Shown piece by piece: positions 7,960 through 17,720 of a stretch of 64,000 nt of DNA. Both the position numbers and the translations under genes were made by a program. The notes under the pieces were generated by a model. That model was not told the origin of the DNA. It saw nothing but the letters and a program-made list of their open reading frames with translations, and made no database searches. Source of the stretch: Clostridiales bacterium (GTDB taxonomy: Bacteria > Bacillota > Clostridia > Oscillospirales > CAG-272). Within the stretch, counting starts at the first letter, position 1; every line of letters begins with the position of its first letter. Location of the stretch: positions 1 through 64,000 of the forward strand of contig BLMO01000077.1 of assembly GCA_011957885.1 (NCBI GenBank). The letters run 5' to 3'.

Positions 7960-9921
7960 TTATACGATTTCATCCAAATTTTCTGCCTTTTCCAACCATA
8001 AGGACATTGCAGCATCGCTGGGCATACGCCAGTCTCCTCTTGGGGAAAGACAAATACTGCCGATTTTCACGCCGTCCGGCAGGCAGCTTCTTTTATATTG
8101 TTGTGTAAAAAATCTTCTATAGAAAGTCTTAAGCCATTTTTGCACCGTTTTTGTATCGTACTGCTGTCCGAATGCTTTTCTTGCCAAATAGTAGATTTTT
8201 TCCGGTTCAAACCCATACCGAACGCAATAGTACAAAAAGAAATCATGCAATTCGTAAGGACCAACGATATCCTCTGTCTGCTGAGCAATTTCTCCATTCT
8301 CATCAGGCGGCAGCAATTCCGGACTGATTGGAGTATCCAAAATATCCAGAAGGATTTCAGAGCAGCCGTCAAAAATATTATCATCCGCCATTGAATCAAT
8401 CATCCACCGCATGAGGGTTTTCGGAACCCCTGCATTCACACCGTACATACTCATGTGATCCGCATTATATGTGCACCATCCGAGCGCCAGTTCGCTGAGG
8501 TCGCCCGTGCCCACTACAAGTCCGCCGATTTTGCATGCGTAATCCATCAGAACCTGCGTCCGCTCCCGCGCCTGTATATTTTCAAAAGTCACATCCAATT
8601 GGTCTATAGGATGCCCAATATCCCTGCAATGCTGTATACACGCTTCCCGAATCGGTATTTCCAAAGCAGTTACGCCAAGCTGTTTCATCAAGCGGCATGC
8701 ATTATCATGGGTGCGGCTGGTGGTACCAAAACAAGGCATTGTAATCGCGTGCACCTCTGTCGATTCTTTGCCCATTCGTTTTACTGCTTCAAAGGTAACC
8801 AGAAGCGCCAATGTGGAATCCAGTCCGCCGGATACGCCAATCACTGGGCGCGCGCCCACAGCTTCCAGCCGTCTTTGCAGTCCTGCCACCTGCATTTCAA
8901 AAATACTGCGGCAGCGATACGTGCGATCTGCCGTATTGGCAGGAACAAAAGGATGCGGATCGACAGGAGATAAAGCGCCGTCACTGTCCGCGCGCTGCAT
9001 CAGATGTACGATTCTGCATTTTGCTGCGCCGCCATACAGTGCGCATGCATCTCCGAATGTTTTCTGACGCATCCGATCACTGTTCAGTTTGCCTATATCA
9101 ATATCCGCAGTAAGTACATGTGCTGGGGCAATGATTTCTTTTGTATCAGTAAGAACTCTGCCGTTTTCACAAAGAATCGTGTCTCCGGAAAAAATCACAT
9201 CTGTAGTAGACTCACCGGCCCCAGCAGAAACAAACACATATGCACCCAGCAATCGAGCGCTCTGACTCCGCACAAGCTCCCGGCGATATTCCCGCTTCTG
9301 GATCGTTTCATTACTTGCAGAGAGATTAAACAAAAGCTGTGCGCCGCCAAGGGCGTGGAACGTACTGGGTGGCAGGGGCGCCCATAAATCCTCGCAGATT
9401 TCAATACCAAAGGTTGTGCCGCATGCCATCCGAAAAATCAAATCCGCGCCTATGGGAATAGTATAATTTTGCTCAGATGCAAAACCAATGTCCCATGCGC
9501 ATACCGTATCAATAGCCAAATTGGAAGCAGCAGAAAACCACCGTTTTTCGTAAAATTCCTGATAGTTGGAGAGAAATGTTTTTACAGAGATGCCAGCAAC
9601 TTTACCGCCCGCCAGGATCACAGCACAATTGTAAAGCTGTCCTGTAACAGGCACAGGCGCACCGATTATCAATATAAAATTTTCTCCCAGCGTGCGTTGG
9701 GCCAGTTGATCCAGCGCCTGCACAGCACTGGTTTGCAGAGTTTTTTGAAAAAACAAATCCGCACAGGTATATCCGGTTACAGATAACTCCGGAAATACGA
9801 TGATCTGTGCACCCGCAGCCAGCGCCTCGTCTGTCTGTTTCAAAATTTCTTGTACATTCGCCTTGACATCCCCGACCTTTACCTTTGGAACAGCCGCAGC
9901 CACTCTGATATAATCAAACAT
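7960..9921 (-). CDS. nadE: glutamine-dependent NAD+ synthetase
   Basis: This 653-residue two-domain enzyme makes NAD+ from deamido-NAD+, ATP and glutamine, the last step of NAD synthesis. The N-terminal nitrilase-like glutaminase has the Glu-Lys-Cys triad at about E45 (FPELSVTG), K114 and C176 (GIEICEDLW). The C-terminal synthetase has the ATP pyrophosphatase loop SGGLDS at 364-369 and a GTGDLSELALGWCTY segment. The ATG at 9921 is preferred over an in-frame start at 9963 because AAAGGCGGGG precedes it and the protein then begins, as usual, with a beta strand. It follows mgtE by 25 bases. Confidence 0.96.
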   Translation of the reverse strand: MFDYIRVAAAVPKVKVGDVKANVQEILKQTDEALAAGAQIIVFPELSVTGYTCADLFFQKTLQTSAVQALDQLAQRTLGENFILIIGAPVPVTGQLYNCAVILAGGKVAGISVKTFLSNYQEFYEKRWFSAASNLAIDTVCAWDIGFASEQNYTIPIGADLIFRMACGTTFGIEICEDLWAPLPPSTFHALGGAQLLFNLSASNETIQKREYRRELVRSQSARLLGAYVFVSAGAGESTTDVIFSGDTILCENGRVLTDTKEIIAPAHVLTADIDIGKLNSDRMRQKTFGDACALYGGAAKCRIVHLMQRADSDGALSPVDPHPFVPANTADRTYRCRSIFEMQVAGLQRRLEAVGARPVIGVSGGLDSTLALLVTFEAVKRMGKESTEVHAITMPCFGTTSRTHDNACRLMKQLGVTALEIPIREACIQHCRDIGHPIDQLDVTFENIQARERTQVLMDYACKIGGLVVGTGDLSELALGWCTYNADHMSMYGVNAGVPKTLMRWMIDSMADDNIFDGCSEILLDILDTPISPELLPPDENGEIAQQTEDIVGPYELHDFFLYYCVRYGFEPEKIYYLARKAFGQQYDTKTVQKWLKTFYRRFFTQQYKRSCLPDGVKIGSICLSPRGDWRMPSDAAMSLWLEKAENLDEIV

Positions 9922-9946
9922 TTTTACATCCCCGCCTTTCTGCTTT

Positions 9947-11323
9947 TTATAAAACAACTCCAACAGAATGCAGCATAGCTGCCGCTATTCCGAAATATAT
10001 CAGCAAACTGAAAATATCCACAATCGTTGTGATAAACGGGCTTGCCATCACCGCCGGATCCAGCCCCAGCCGCTTGGCAAGAATCGGAAGCATACTGCCC
10101 ACGATTTTCGCAATTACCACAGTACATGCGATTGTAGCGCAAACCACAAGGCTGATCAGCAGCGACTCTCCAAGTCCAAACCGATCTCTGCTCACATCGT
10201 TGAAAAGATACATTTTTATAAAATTGACAATTCCCAAAGTGACCGCACATAAAAGAGAAACACGCAGCTCTTTCCACAAAACCCGCAAGGTGTCCCGCAT
10301 GCGGATATCACCCAGAGACAGTCCGCGTATCACTGTAACAGATGCCTGTGAGCCTGCGTTTCCGCCCGTATCCATAAGCTGGGGCACAAACGCCATTAAA
10401 ATCGGCAGAGAATTCAATGCATTTTCAAAATGGGTCAGCACCTTGCTGGTAAATGTGGCTGAAACCATCAGCAGCATCAGCCACGGAATTCTGTTTTTCC
10501 AGGTTTCCAGTACTCCAATACGGAAATACGGCTTGTCGGAAGGAGTAATTGCCGCCATGATTTCCATGTCTTCCGTATCTTCTTCCTGCAAAACGTCCAC
10601 TGCATCGTCAATGGTTACAATTCCGATAAGCCGCCCTTCCCTGTCCGTGACAGGCATAGCGAGAAAGTCATATTTTGTGATTGCCTTCATAACGTCTTCT
10701 TTATCATCATCGGTATACACATATACAGGATTTTTCTCCATAATATCGCCGATGCGTGCGTCGTTTCCAGCCATAATCATATCCTTGACCGTTACAACAC
10801 CAATCAGAATCCGCTTTCCGTCCGTTACATAACAAGTATATACCGTTTCTTTTTCCAACCCTGTTTTTCGAATGGAATCAAACGCCTGGGCGCATGTCAT
10901 ATCCGCCTTTAGATTGACAAATTCCGTTGTCATGATCGTACCGGCGGAATCCTCCTTATACTGCAGAAGCTGGTTGATCTTTTCCCGCTTCTGCGGCGTG
11001 GTGTGACGCAGAATCCGCTTGACCACATTTGCAGGCATTTCCTCAATAATATCGACCGTATCATCCATAAACAGATCGTCAAACACTTCAAAAAGTTCCT
11101 GGTCTGTAAACGCTTCGATCAGTGCCTTTTGCAGATCCCTGTCCATTTCAACGAAAACGTCCGTTGCAAAATCTTTTTGCAGGATTCGGAACATCAATGG
11201 AATTTCCTCTTTTGGAAACTGTTCAAAAAGCAGCGCGATATCGGCAGCCTCTTTTGAACACAAAAAATCCCGCAGAAGCGCATATTTCTTTTCATCCAGC
11301 AAACGTCTTACTTCAAGAATCAT
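9947..11323 (-). CDS. mgtE: MgtE-family magnesium channel/transporter
   Basis: This 458-residue protein imports Mg2+ and gates itself by sensing cytosolic Mg2+. An N-terminal superhelical domain (about 1-130) is followed by a pair of CBS domains (about 135-260) and a five-helix membrane domain. The membrane domain contains the conserved PQLMDTGGNAGSQAS signature. The length matches characterised MgtE proteins. A good GGGAGGTG site precedes the ATG. It sits 31 bases after rpe; no Mg2+-sensing leader is visible. Confidence 0.95.
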   Translation of the reverse strand: MILEVRRLLDEKKYALLRDFLCSKEAADIALLFEQFPKEEIPLMFRILQKDFATDVFVEMDRDLQKALIEAFTDQELFEVFDDLFMDDTVDIIEEMPANVVKRILRHTTPQKREKINQLLQYKEDSAGTIMTTEFVNLKADMTCAQAFDSIRKTGLEKETVYTCYVTDGKRILIGVVTVKDMIMAGNDARIGDIMEKNPVYVYTDDDKEDVMKAITKYDFLAMPVTDREGRLIGIVTIDDAVDVLQEEDTEDMEIMAAITPSDKPYFRIGVLETWKNRIPWLMLLMVSATFTSKVLTHFENALNSLPILMAFVPQLMDTGGNAGSQASVTVIRGLSLGDIRMRDTLRVLWKELRVSLLCAVTLGIVNFIKMYLFNDVSRDRFGLGESLLISLVVCATIACTVVIAKIVGSMLPILAKRLGLDPAVMASPFITTIVDIFSLLIYFGIAAAMLHSVGVVL

Positions 11324-11354
11324 ACCGGCACCTCCCTTTTCTCTTTTGCGATAT

Positions 11355-12023
11355 TTAGCCTATGTATGCCTTCTCTGCCGCCCCTCGTATATCCTCCAGT
11401 GCAGCCTGCATGGAAGGCGCACCGAACGCGCCGCTTCCGGCTACAAACAGGTTTGCGCCTGCTGCGGCGCATACAGCCGCCGTATCCGGCTTGATTCCGC
11501 CGTCTACAGCAATGGTAATAGGCTCTTTTCCTATATATTCTCTAATTTTACGGATTTTATCTGACATATCCATGAAAGCCTGTCCGCTGAATCCCGGTTC
11601 CACTGTCATTACAAGAATCAAATCCACCAGTTCGAGGAAAGGCAGCACTTCCTCTGCCGACACTGCCGGTTTCAGCGCAATTCCTGCCATCATTCCATAG
11701 GAACGGATATCCGTAAGCATAACGCGGATTTTTTCTTCATCTGCGATATCGTTATGAATGGTAACAATGTCCGCACCATATTCCGCCAAACGCTCAAAAT
11801 ACTTTTCCGGGCATACCGTCATCATATGTGCGTCAATCGGAAGATTGGTAAGACTGCGGATTGACTTCAGTACATCAAATCCAATGCTGATATTGGGAAC
11901 GTACACACCGTCCATAATGTCAAAATGCAGAACGTCTGCACCGGCTTTTTCTGCACGCATGGCTTCCGACCCAATCTCTGCAAGATTAGAAGCAAAAAGG
12001 CTGGGCGCTGTTAAAATTTTCAT
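11355..12023 (-). CDS. rpe: ribulose-phosphate 3-epimerase
   Basis: This 222-residue TIM-barrel enzyme interconverts ribulose-5-phosphate and xylulose-5-phosphate in the pentose phosphate pathway. The family signature is clear: APSLFASNLA near the start, the metal-binding HFDIMDGVYVPN and DAHMM segments, TVEPGFSGQ, and DGGIKP with a phosphate-binding VAGSGAF loop. The length is normal. AAGGAAC precedes the ATG. It is followed closely by mgtE and nadE, so the three are probably read together. Confidence 0.96.
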   Translation of the reverse strand: MKILTAPSLFASNLAEIGSEAMRAEKAGADVLHFDIMDGVYVPNISIGFDVLKSIRSLTNLPIDAHMMTVCPEKYFERLAEYGADIVTIHNDIADEEKIRVMLTDIRSYGMMAGIALKPAVSAEEVLPFLELVDLILVMTVEPGFSGQAFMDMSDKIRKIREYIGKEPITIAVDGGIKPDTAAVCAAAGANLFVAGSGAFGAPSMQAALEDIRGAAEKAYIG

Positions 12024-12394
12024 AGAGATAGTTCCTTCCGTTTGTCCAAAATTTTATTTTTATAAGCTTAGAAATAAATATTGCATGTCATAGATTCTGC
12101 ATGCGGGAAATTTTGAAAAAAGAATCAGAATGCATCCTCAGAGCACGTACCGCTGCGGTATCACAGTCTGCGCCGCCCCCATATGATACTAATGACAGCG
12201 AATGCTGTCGCAAACAGGATCCACGGCATTGTACGGCGCCGGATGTAAAAAAATCAGGATGTGGGAATATCGCCGCATACTGCCGTTTAATATAGAATAC
12301 CGCCTGTGCCGCAGTTCTTTCCGCCATCCGGATGATCAAAAGAAAGGTACCAAAACATTTTTCCACGGCGAATAGACGCGGCATAGGCGATATA
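12024..12394. other. 371 bp gap without a recognised gene; possible decayed small ORF
   Basis: No start with a ribosome binding site or known domain is present. On the minus strand, joining two frames at a run of seven T (7 A on the plus strand, 12247-12253) would give a short peptide ending in a membrane helix (TMPWILFATAFAVISIIW) and GRRRL, with a stop near 12169. This could be a decayed small membrane protein gene or chance. Confidence 0.35.
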
Positions 12395-12874
12395 TTACTG
12401 CTTTTCTGTAAGCAAACATACGGCGTGGGCAGAAATTCCCTCGCACCGCCCTGTAAAACCAAGCCCTTCTTCTGTAGTGGCTTTTATATTGCAGCGCTCC
12501 CGTGGCACGTCCATACTATCTGCCAAAACGCTTCGCATTTTCTGTATATATCCTGCCAGCTTTGGCTTTTGCGCAATAACCGTTACATCCACATATTCAA
12601 CTTCAAAACCGTTGCTGCGGATTTTGCAGAGCGCTTCCCGCAACAAAAGCACACTGGAAATGCCCCGATATGCTTCATCTGTATCCGGAAACAGTCTGCC
12701 GATATCTTCAAGACCCGCTGCGCCGAGCAGCGCATCAGTAACCGCATGCAGCAGAACGTCTCCGTCCGAATGGGCAGCAAGCCCAAATCCGCAATCGATT
12801 TCCACACCGCTTAAAATCAGACTTTTCTTTCTGGGATCCATTTTGTGCACATCATATCCGTGACCGATTCGCAT
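12395..12874 (-). CDS. ispF: 2-C-methyl-D-erythritol 2,4-cyclodiphosphate synthase
   Basis: This 159-residue enzyme cyclises CDP-methylerythritol 2-phosphate in the MEP pathway to isoprenoids. It begins with the canonical GHGYDVHK, whose Asp and His bind zinc, followed by LAAHSDGDVLLHAVTDALLGAAGL and LFPDTD. The C-terminal GLGFTGRCEGISAHAVCLL segment is typical. The length is standard (about 155-160). It begins 6 bases after ispD, so the two consecutive-branch enzymes form an operon. Confidence 0.97.
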   Translation of the reverse strand: MRIGHGYDVHKMDPRKKSLILSGVEIDCGFGLAAHSDGDVLLHAVTDALLGAAGLEDIGRLFPDTDEAYRGISSVLLLREALCKIRSNGFEVEYVDVTVIAQKPKLAGYIQKMRSVLADSMDVPRERCNIKATTEEGLGFTGRCEGISAHAVCLLTEKQ

Positions 12875-12880
12875 AACAGC

Positions 12881-13573
12881 TTATCCTTCCCTCCCATGCA
12901 TGTTCAAAATAGCTTCCGCCCGAAGCAGATCCTGCGGATGGGTGAGCTTTATATTGTCAGACCCGCATTCTACCAGCTTTACAGAAAATCCCAAACGCTC
13001 ACACAGCATACTGTCGTCCGTTGCGGCGACCTTTTCTTTTTTTGCCATATACGCCGCCACCCGATAAACATCACAGTGGAACACCTGGGGAGTTTTTACA
13101 AGCCAGATATACTCTCTATCTAAGGTATCGCTTATAAATCCGTCCCGATCTGCACGTTTTACCGTATCCACCGTTTTTTCTGCCGCTGCAGCGGCACGAT
13201 GCTGATAGGCGGCGCGCACAGTATCTTCAATGATCTCATTTGTCACCAGACAGCGGGCGGCATCATGAATTGCCACATACTTTGCTTTTTCCGATATGGC
13301 GTCAAAGCCGCGCAAAGCCGATTCCTGCCGGGTTTCTCCGCCACCGACAACAGAAGCAAGCTTTTCAAAAGTATAGCCGGAAAGCAGCGTGCGGAGTTCT
13401 TCCATATCTCCCACCAAAACAATTTCATCAATCAGGGGACAAGCCTCAAATGTCTGCATGCATCTTACAACAGCAGGAACGCCTCCGACCGTAATGTACT
13501 GTTTTTTTATATCAGATCCAAAACGCGTGCCGCTTCCGGCAGCCAGAATGACAGCAGATGTAAATTTATGCAA
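12881..13573 (-). CDS. ispD: 2-C-methyl-D-erythritol 4-phosphate cytidylyltransferase
   Basis: This 230-residue enzyme couples CTP to methylerythritol phosphate. The nucleotide-binding loop AVILAAGSGTRFG is at the N-terminus, with VAIHDAARCLV in the middle and DDSMLCERLG near the end. The start is decided by the ribosome binding site: AAGGAGGAA lies eight bases upstream of a TTG at 13573, whereas the in-frame ATG at 13615 has no such site and adds 14 non-conserved residues. It is followed directly by ispF. Confidence 0.95.
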   Translation of the reverse strand: MHKFTSAVILAAGSGTRFGSDIKKQYITVGGVPAVVRCMQTFEACPLIDEIVLVGDMEELRTLLSGYTFEKLASVVGGGETRQESALRGFDAISEKAKYVAIHDAARCLVTNEIIEDTVRAAYQHRAAAAAEKTVDTVKRADRDGFISDTLDREYIWLVKTPQVFHCDVYRVAAYMAKKEKVAATDDSMLCERLGFSVKLVECGSDNIKLTHPQDLLRAEAILNMHGREG

Positions 13574-13643
13574 GGCGAAATTCCTCCTTAATGGAATACC
13601 GTACCAGTATATCACATTTCAGGAATAAAAGTAAATAGAAAAA

Positions 13644-13680
13644 CAGTATAAAAAGGCATCCGCGATGTCTTTTTATACTG
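13644..13680. terminator. intrinsic terminator after glgA
   Basis: CAGTATAAAAAGGCAT and ATGTCTTTTTATACTG form a 16-base stem with one mismatch around a CCGCG loop. On the minus strand a T-rich tract follows, so it ends the glgA transcript. Confidence 0.85.
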
Positions 13681-13689
13681 TCGGAAAAG

Positions 13690-15117
13690 TTACATACCGG
13701 CGAGCAGCTTACTGTATGCCTTTGCAGAAGCGTCCCACGAAAAATCCGCTTCCATTGCAGATTTTCGCAAACAGCGCCACGCCGCTTTATTTTTATATAT
13801 TGAAAGCGCATACCGAATAACATGCAGCATTTCATGAGCATTATAATTTTTGAACGAGAACCCGTTTCCACTGCCATCGTATTGATTGTAAGGAATAACC
13901 GTATCTGCAAGTCCACCTGTTTCCCGCACAATGGGAAGCGTTCCATAACGCATAGCGATCATCTGCGAAAGTCCGCACGCTTCCGTTGCGGAAGGCATCA
14001 GAAGCAGATCTGCGCCTGCGTAAATCTGCCGGGAAAGCGTGGTATTGAAATCAATAAAAATGCCTGTTTTGTCTGCAAAATTGCCTGCAACACCGCGAAA
14101 GAAATTTTCATATTCCCATTCCCCCGTTCCCAGCAGAACAAACTGAACATCATCGCAGGATAGAAGTTCATATAAAACCCGCTTTACCAGATCAATTCCT
14201 TTATCCTTTGCAAGTCTGGTAACCATGGCAATCAGCGGAACATCCCGCGCTGGCATTCCACAGAGTCTCTGCAAATCCGACTTGCAGACTTGCTTTCCTG
14301 TTGGGGTCTGGGCAGTATAATTTGTACAGAGGCTGTTATCCGTTTCCGGATCAAAGGAGGCATAATCAATTCCATTTAAAATTCCGGAAAGCTTATGGGA
14401 AGCACTGCGCAGAATATGCTGGAGTCCCCGCCCAAAATAATCGCTTAAAATTTCACCTGCATACCGGGGGCTTACTGTAATTACACGATCCGCCAACGCA
14501 ATGGCAGCCTTCATATAATTCACATCTCCGTCGCAGTCCAGGACGGAACGGAATTGTTCCGGCAATCCAAGCACCTGATCAAATACACACTGCCCGTACC
14601 GTCCCTGATATGCAATGTTATGGATAATGAACAGCGTCCCTATATTTTCATAAAAAGGATACTGCCGATACTGCAGCTTATAATAAACAACGGACAGCGC
14701 CGCCTGCCAGTCGTTGGCGGCTAAAATATCCGGAAAGAATCCCACAGCTCCCATCAATTCCAAAACAGCTAAACTGAAAAAAGCAAACCGTTCCCCATCA
14801 TCGTATTGCCCGTATGGAACTGACCGCAGAAAATACTGCTCGTTGTCAATAAAATAATATGTCACGCTGTCTTTTTCTGTTTTCCAAATTCCGCAATATA
14901 AATTTCTCCAGGAAAGACGTACATTGGTTTTTGTTATAAAAAGAAGCTGACCGGGAAAACGCTCTCGTATACCAGGATACAGCGGAAGTACCACACGAAC
15001 ATCCCAATCCGGATTTTCCCGCAGCAGCGCCGGCGGCAGCGCGCCCATCACATCTCCCAATCCGCCGGTGTGGGCGAAAGGCGCCGCTTCCGATGCTGCA
15101 AAAAGAATTTTCTTCAC
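13690..15117 (-). CDS. glgA: glycogen synthase (ADP-glucose, GT5)
   Basis: This 475-residue GT-B enzyme extends alpha-1,4-glucan chains from ADP-glucose. The N-terminal substrate loop, KTGGLGDV in most enzymes, reads HTGGLGDVMGALP here: His replaces the usual Lys. This Lys helps bind ADP-glucose, so the change deserves note. FIIHNIAYQG, RLAKDKGIDL and the C-terminal MPSATEACGLSQM motif are present. The start is a GTG at 15117 behind GGAG, giving the usual MKKILFAASE opening. No other glycogen genes are adjacent. Confidence 0.93.
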   Translation of the reverse strand: MKKILFAASEAAPFAHTGGLGDVMGALPPALLRENPDWDVRVVLPLYPGIRERFPGQLLFITKTNVRLSWRNLYCGIWKTEKDSVTYYFIDNEQYFLRSVPYGQYDDGERFAFFSLAVLELMGAVGFFPDILAANDWQAALSVVYYKLQYRQYPFYENIGTLFIIHNIAYQGRYGQCVFDQVLGLPEQFRSVLDCDGDVNYMKAAIALADRVITVSPRYAGEILSDYFGRGLQHILRSASHKLSGILNGIDYASFDPETDNSLCTNYTAQTPTGKQVCKSDLQRLCGMPARDVPLIAMVTRLAKDKGIDLVKRVLYELLSCDDVQFVLLGTGEWEYENFFRGVAGNFADKTGIFIDFNTTLSRQIYAGADLLLMPSATEACGLSQMIAMRYGTLPIVRETGGLADTVIPYNQYDGSGNGFSFKNYNAHEMLHVIRYALSIYKNKAAWRCLRKSAMEADFSWDASAKAYSKLLAGM

Positions 15118-15219
15118 ATAAATCTCCATTCCGCCCATACGCAAATATGCGATCGGCACAAAAATCTAAAGCTCTGATGCTTTTAGTATATGCGAAGAAA
15201 AGTCAGTCCATGCTTTTTT

Positions 15220-16965
15220 TCAGACGCGCAGATTTGCAGTAAGCTCCCGGTCTGGCACAACCGACGCCGACCAGTTTGTATGATAAATCACAAATCCCGG
15301 TTTTGCGCCAGCCGGCTTTTTCACATGCTTCACTAGTGTATAATCCACTTCCGCCATCGCGCCTTCTCCAGCCTTGGAATATACCGCCGCAATCGTCGCA
15401 GCTTCCGTAAAATCCTGTGCCGGCGGCTCCGGCATTCCGGCACATTCTAAAATTACGTGAGAACCCGGCGTATTCTTTGCGTGGAACCACCAGTCGCCCT
15501 TATTTGCATGCTGGAATGTCAGATAATCATTTGCGGCATTGTTTTTTCCGCACAAAACAGAATATCCGCCACTGGTTCGAAATCGGATATAAGAAGGCGC
15601 ACTTTGCTTCTTTTCCGTATAGTGCTTCATGCGAGACGCATATCCACTATGATACAGCTCGCTGCGGATTTCTTCCAATTCTTTTTCCGTTTCCGCTCTG
15701 GAGAGGGCGTCCTGTACAGACTGAATGTACACGCTTTCCTTTTCCGCTGTCTCCAATTGTTCTTTCAAATGGACACGTGCAGATTTGGATTTTGTATATT
15801 TTTTATAGTACCGCTGGGCATTCTGCGCAGGAGTCAGTCTGCTGTCCAAGGGTATTTCAACAGTTGTGCCATCCATGTAATTTTCCAAATTGACAGTAGT
15901 CGCGCCACGCTGCATTTTATAAATATTTGCAGTGATCAGATCCCCCCACAAACGGTATTTTTCTCCTTCCTGCACCCGGCTCAATTCTTCTGTTTGAACA
16001 GCAATCTTTTTTGCGATTCTTGCGCTTGCTCCGGAAGTAATCCGTAAAAGATCCGCCGCACGCTGCCGCAGCTTTTCGTTTCTGCTTTTTTCGCTGTAAT
16101 AACGATCCAAAAGATCGCCAAAACTGCCGCAAACAGACAACTGAAGCACATCTTCATACTGTGTGAGCGGTAAAAAACCAAATTCCACAGGCATATTGCC
16201 CGTATCCAATGCCAGTACGGGTTCACCCCTGCCTTGCCGTATCCGATCCATAACATCACAAAACGTATCTGCCAAACCTTCCCCACACATTTCCATAGAC
16301 GCGTCCGTATTTTGGGCACAGCGATATACAATTTCACGGGCTATAAGAGGAGAAATTCCCGCAAACGTTGTCATAATAAACCGCTGGGCACTGTGTTCCC
16401 CGCCACAGCTTTCTGCAAGTGTTTGGAAAAGCGCTTTATCTGTTTTCAAAGGATTCCGGCGATCCTGCTGTGCGGGCGCTGTATAATGCATCCCAGGAAA
16501 TAGCTGGCGGGCAAGATTTTGTGAAAAGTCAATCTGGCGCAGCAGACTCAAAATTTTGTTTTCTCCATCGGTTATAATGATATTGGCGTATTTCCCCATG
16601 ATTTCCACAATAATATGTTTTTTGCAGAAGAAACCCATTTCATCGGTTCCCTCAAACTGCAGACACGCAATCCTGTCAAAGCCGACTTGCACTGCTTCAA
16701 CAAAGCGTGCACCTTGAAAATGCTTGCGCAGCAGCATGCAAAACATAGGCGCCTTTGCAGGATTTTCGCTTTTCACCTCAGTAATACAAATGCGCGGGCA
16801 GGCACTGCCGGCATTGATCAACAGGCGGGCGGTTTTTCCTTCCCTGCGTATCATAAGTTGTATCTCGTCTTTCGCCGGCTGATATATTTTTTCTACTCTT
16901 CCGCCCCCAAGCTGCTCATTGATCTCACGCAGCAGAAATGACAACATCCCAGCATCCAATGCCAT
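15220..16965 (-). CDS. rqcH: ribosome quality-control protein RqcH (NFACT family)
   Basis: This 581-residue protein is the bacterial Rqc2/NEMF homologue. It binds stalled 50S subunits and adds C-terminal alanine tails to nascent chains; older annotations call it fibronectin-binding protein. The NFACT-N domain fills the first 200 residues, with a helix-hairpin-helix and a long coiled coil in the middle (about 270-430). The NFACT-R domain at the C-terminus has GKNNAANDYLTF and WWFHAKNTPGSHV. The ATG at 16965 follows AAAGAGGTG. It precedes glgA without obvious functional connection. Confidence 0.92.
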   Translation of the reverse strand: MALDAGMLSFLLREINEQLGGGRVEKIYQPAKDEIQLMIRREGKTARLLINAGSACPRICITEVKSENPAKAPMFCMLLRKHFQGARFVEAVQVGFDRIACLQFEGTDEMGFFCKKHIIVEIMGKYANIIITDGENKILSLLRQIDFSQNLARQLFPGMHYTAPAQQDRRNPLKTDKALFQTLAESCGGEHSAQRFIMTTFAGISPLIAREIVYRCAQNTDASMEMCGEGLADTFCDVMDRIRQGRGEPVLALDTGNMPVEFGFLPLTQYEDVLQLSVCGSFGDLLDRYYSEKSRNEKLRQRAADLLRITSGASARIAKKIAVQTEELSRVQEGEKYRLWGDLITANIYKMQRGATTVNLENYMDGTTVEIPLDSRLTPAQNAQRYYKKYTKSKSARVHLKEQLETAEKESVYIQSVQDALSRAETEKELEEIRSELYHSGYASRMKHYTEKKQSAPSYIRFRTSGGYSVLCGKNNAANDYLTFQHANKGDWWFHAKNTPGSHVILECAGMPEPPAQDFTEAATIAAVYSKAGEGAMAEVDYTLVKHVKKPAGAKPGFVIYHTNWSASVVPDRELTANLRV

Positions 16966-17021
16966 ATAAAACACCTCTTTTTAATTTTGTCAAATGTAAA
17001 ATTTGCTTAAAAGCGCTTCAT

Positions 17022-17720
17022 TCATACATCTGCATAACACACAAAAGAAACCCGTTTGCCTCTCAGCTTCAGTCCGCATTTTTCAGCGACTGCTGCAGAT
17101 GCAGAATTATTTTCATAACATTTGTACCATACAGAAATCCCTTTTTGCCAAAAATATGAAACAAGCGCTGCAGTGCACGAAGCGGCATATCCCCGTTCCT
17201 GATAATCCGCCGCTGTCTCAACATGAATTTCAACAGCGCCATTTGTATAAAATGCATCGTTGATGCATGCGCAGGATACAATCGTTTCGTTTTTTACAAT
17301 CACAAAAGCAGCACTGCGGCCATTGTCCAAAAAATCAGGTTCTGCATTTGTCTCGTTTTTATACTGCGTCCATTCATCCAGTGTCTGTATTATAATAACA
17401 TGATCGGATTGGATTTTAGGCGTATGCCATTCTTTCCCTGTAGCATATTCTAAAATTGTTTGTGACGCTTCTGCATCATACGTATATCCAACAGTTTTCA
17501 TAAATGCTTCAATTCGCCCTGAAGTTTGCGCCAGCAAATCTTTTTCAAATGCATCCTGGCCCAATGCAGCTATATAAGAATGGGCAATATTACTGCATGC
17601 AGAATACACAGTAAGCGTTGTCTCTCCCGATATGCTTTGATAAATCTCCATCGGTACAGCAATATATGCGTTCCCGGCAAGCACATCCTGTTCTACCGAT
17701 GCGTCTTCTAACAGTATCAT
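17022..17720 (-). CDS. GNAT-family N-acetyltransferase
   Basis: This 232-residue protein ends in a GNAT fold. A beta strand (SAAFVIVKNETIVS), the acetyl-CoA loop region ETAADYQERGYAASCTAALVSYFW and a final YENNSASAAVAEKCGLKLRG segment are recognisable; the last is the usual neighbour-of-helix-4 motif. The N-terminal 100 residues match the arrangement of the GNAT_acetyltransf_2 group (PF12746). The substrate is unknown. The ATG at 17720 follows AAAGGAGAC. It diverges from lon across about 200 bases. Confidence 0.8.
   Translation of the reverse strand: MILLEDASVEQDVLAGNAYIAVPMEIYQSISGETTLTVYSACSNIAHSYIAALGQDAFEKDLLAQTSGRIEAFMKTVGYTYDAEASQTILEYATGKEWHTPKIQSDHVIIIQTLDEWTQYKNETNAEPDFLDNGRSAAFVIVKNETIVSCACINDAFYTNGAVEIHVETAADYQERGYAASCTAALVSYFWQKGISVWYKCYENNSASAAVAEKCGLKLRGKRVSFVCYADV

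Noticed and set aside
10029..10832. A 267-codon plus-strand frame opposite mgtE
   Set aside because: It is antisense to the conserved transporter. Its Ser/Ile-rich translation is the usual mirror of membrane-protein codons.
11324..11354. Magnesium riboswitch ahead of mgtE
   Set aside because: Only 31 bases separate rpe and mgtE, too short for a ykoK or other Mg2+-sensing leader.
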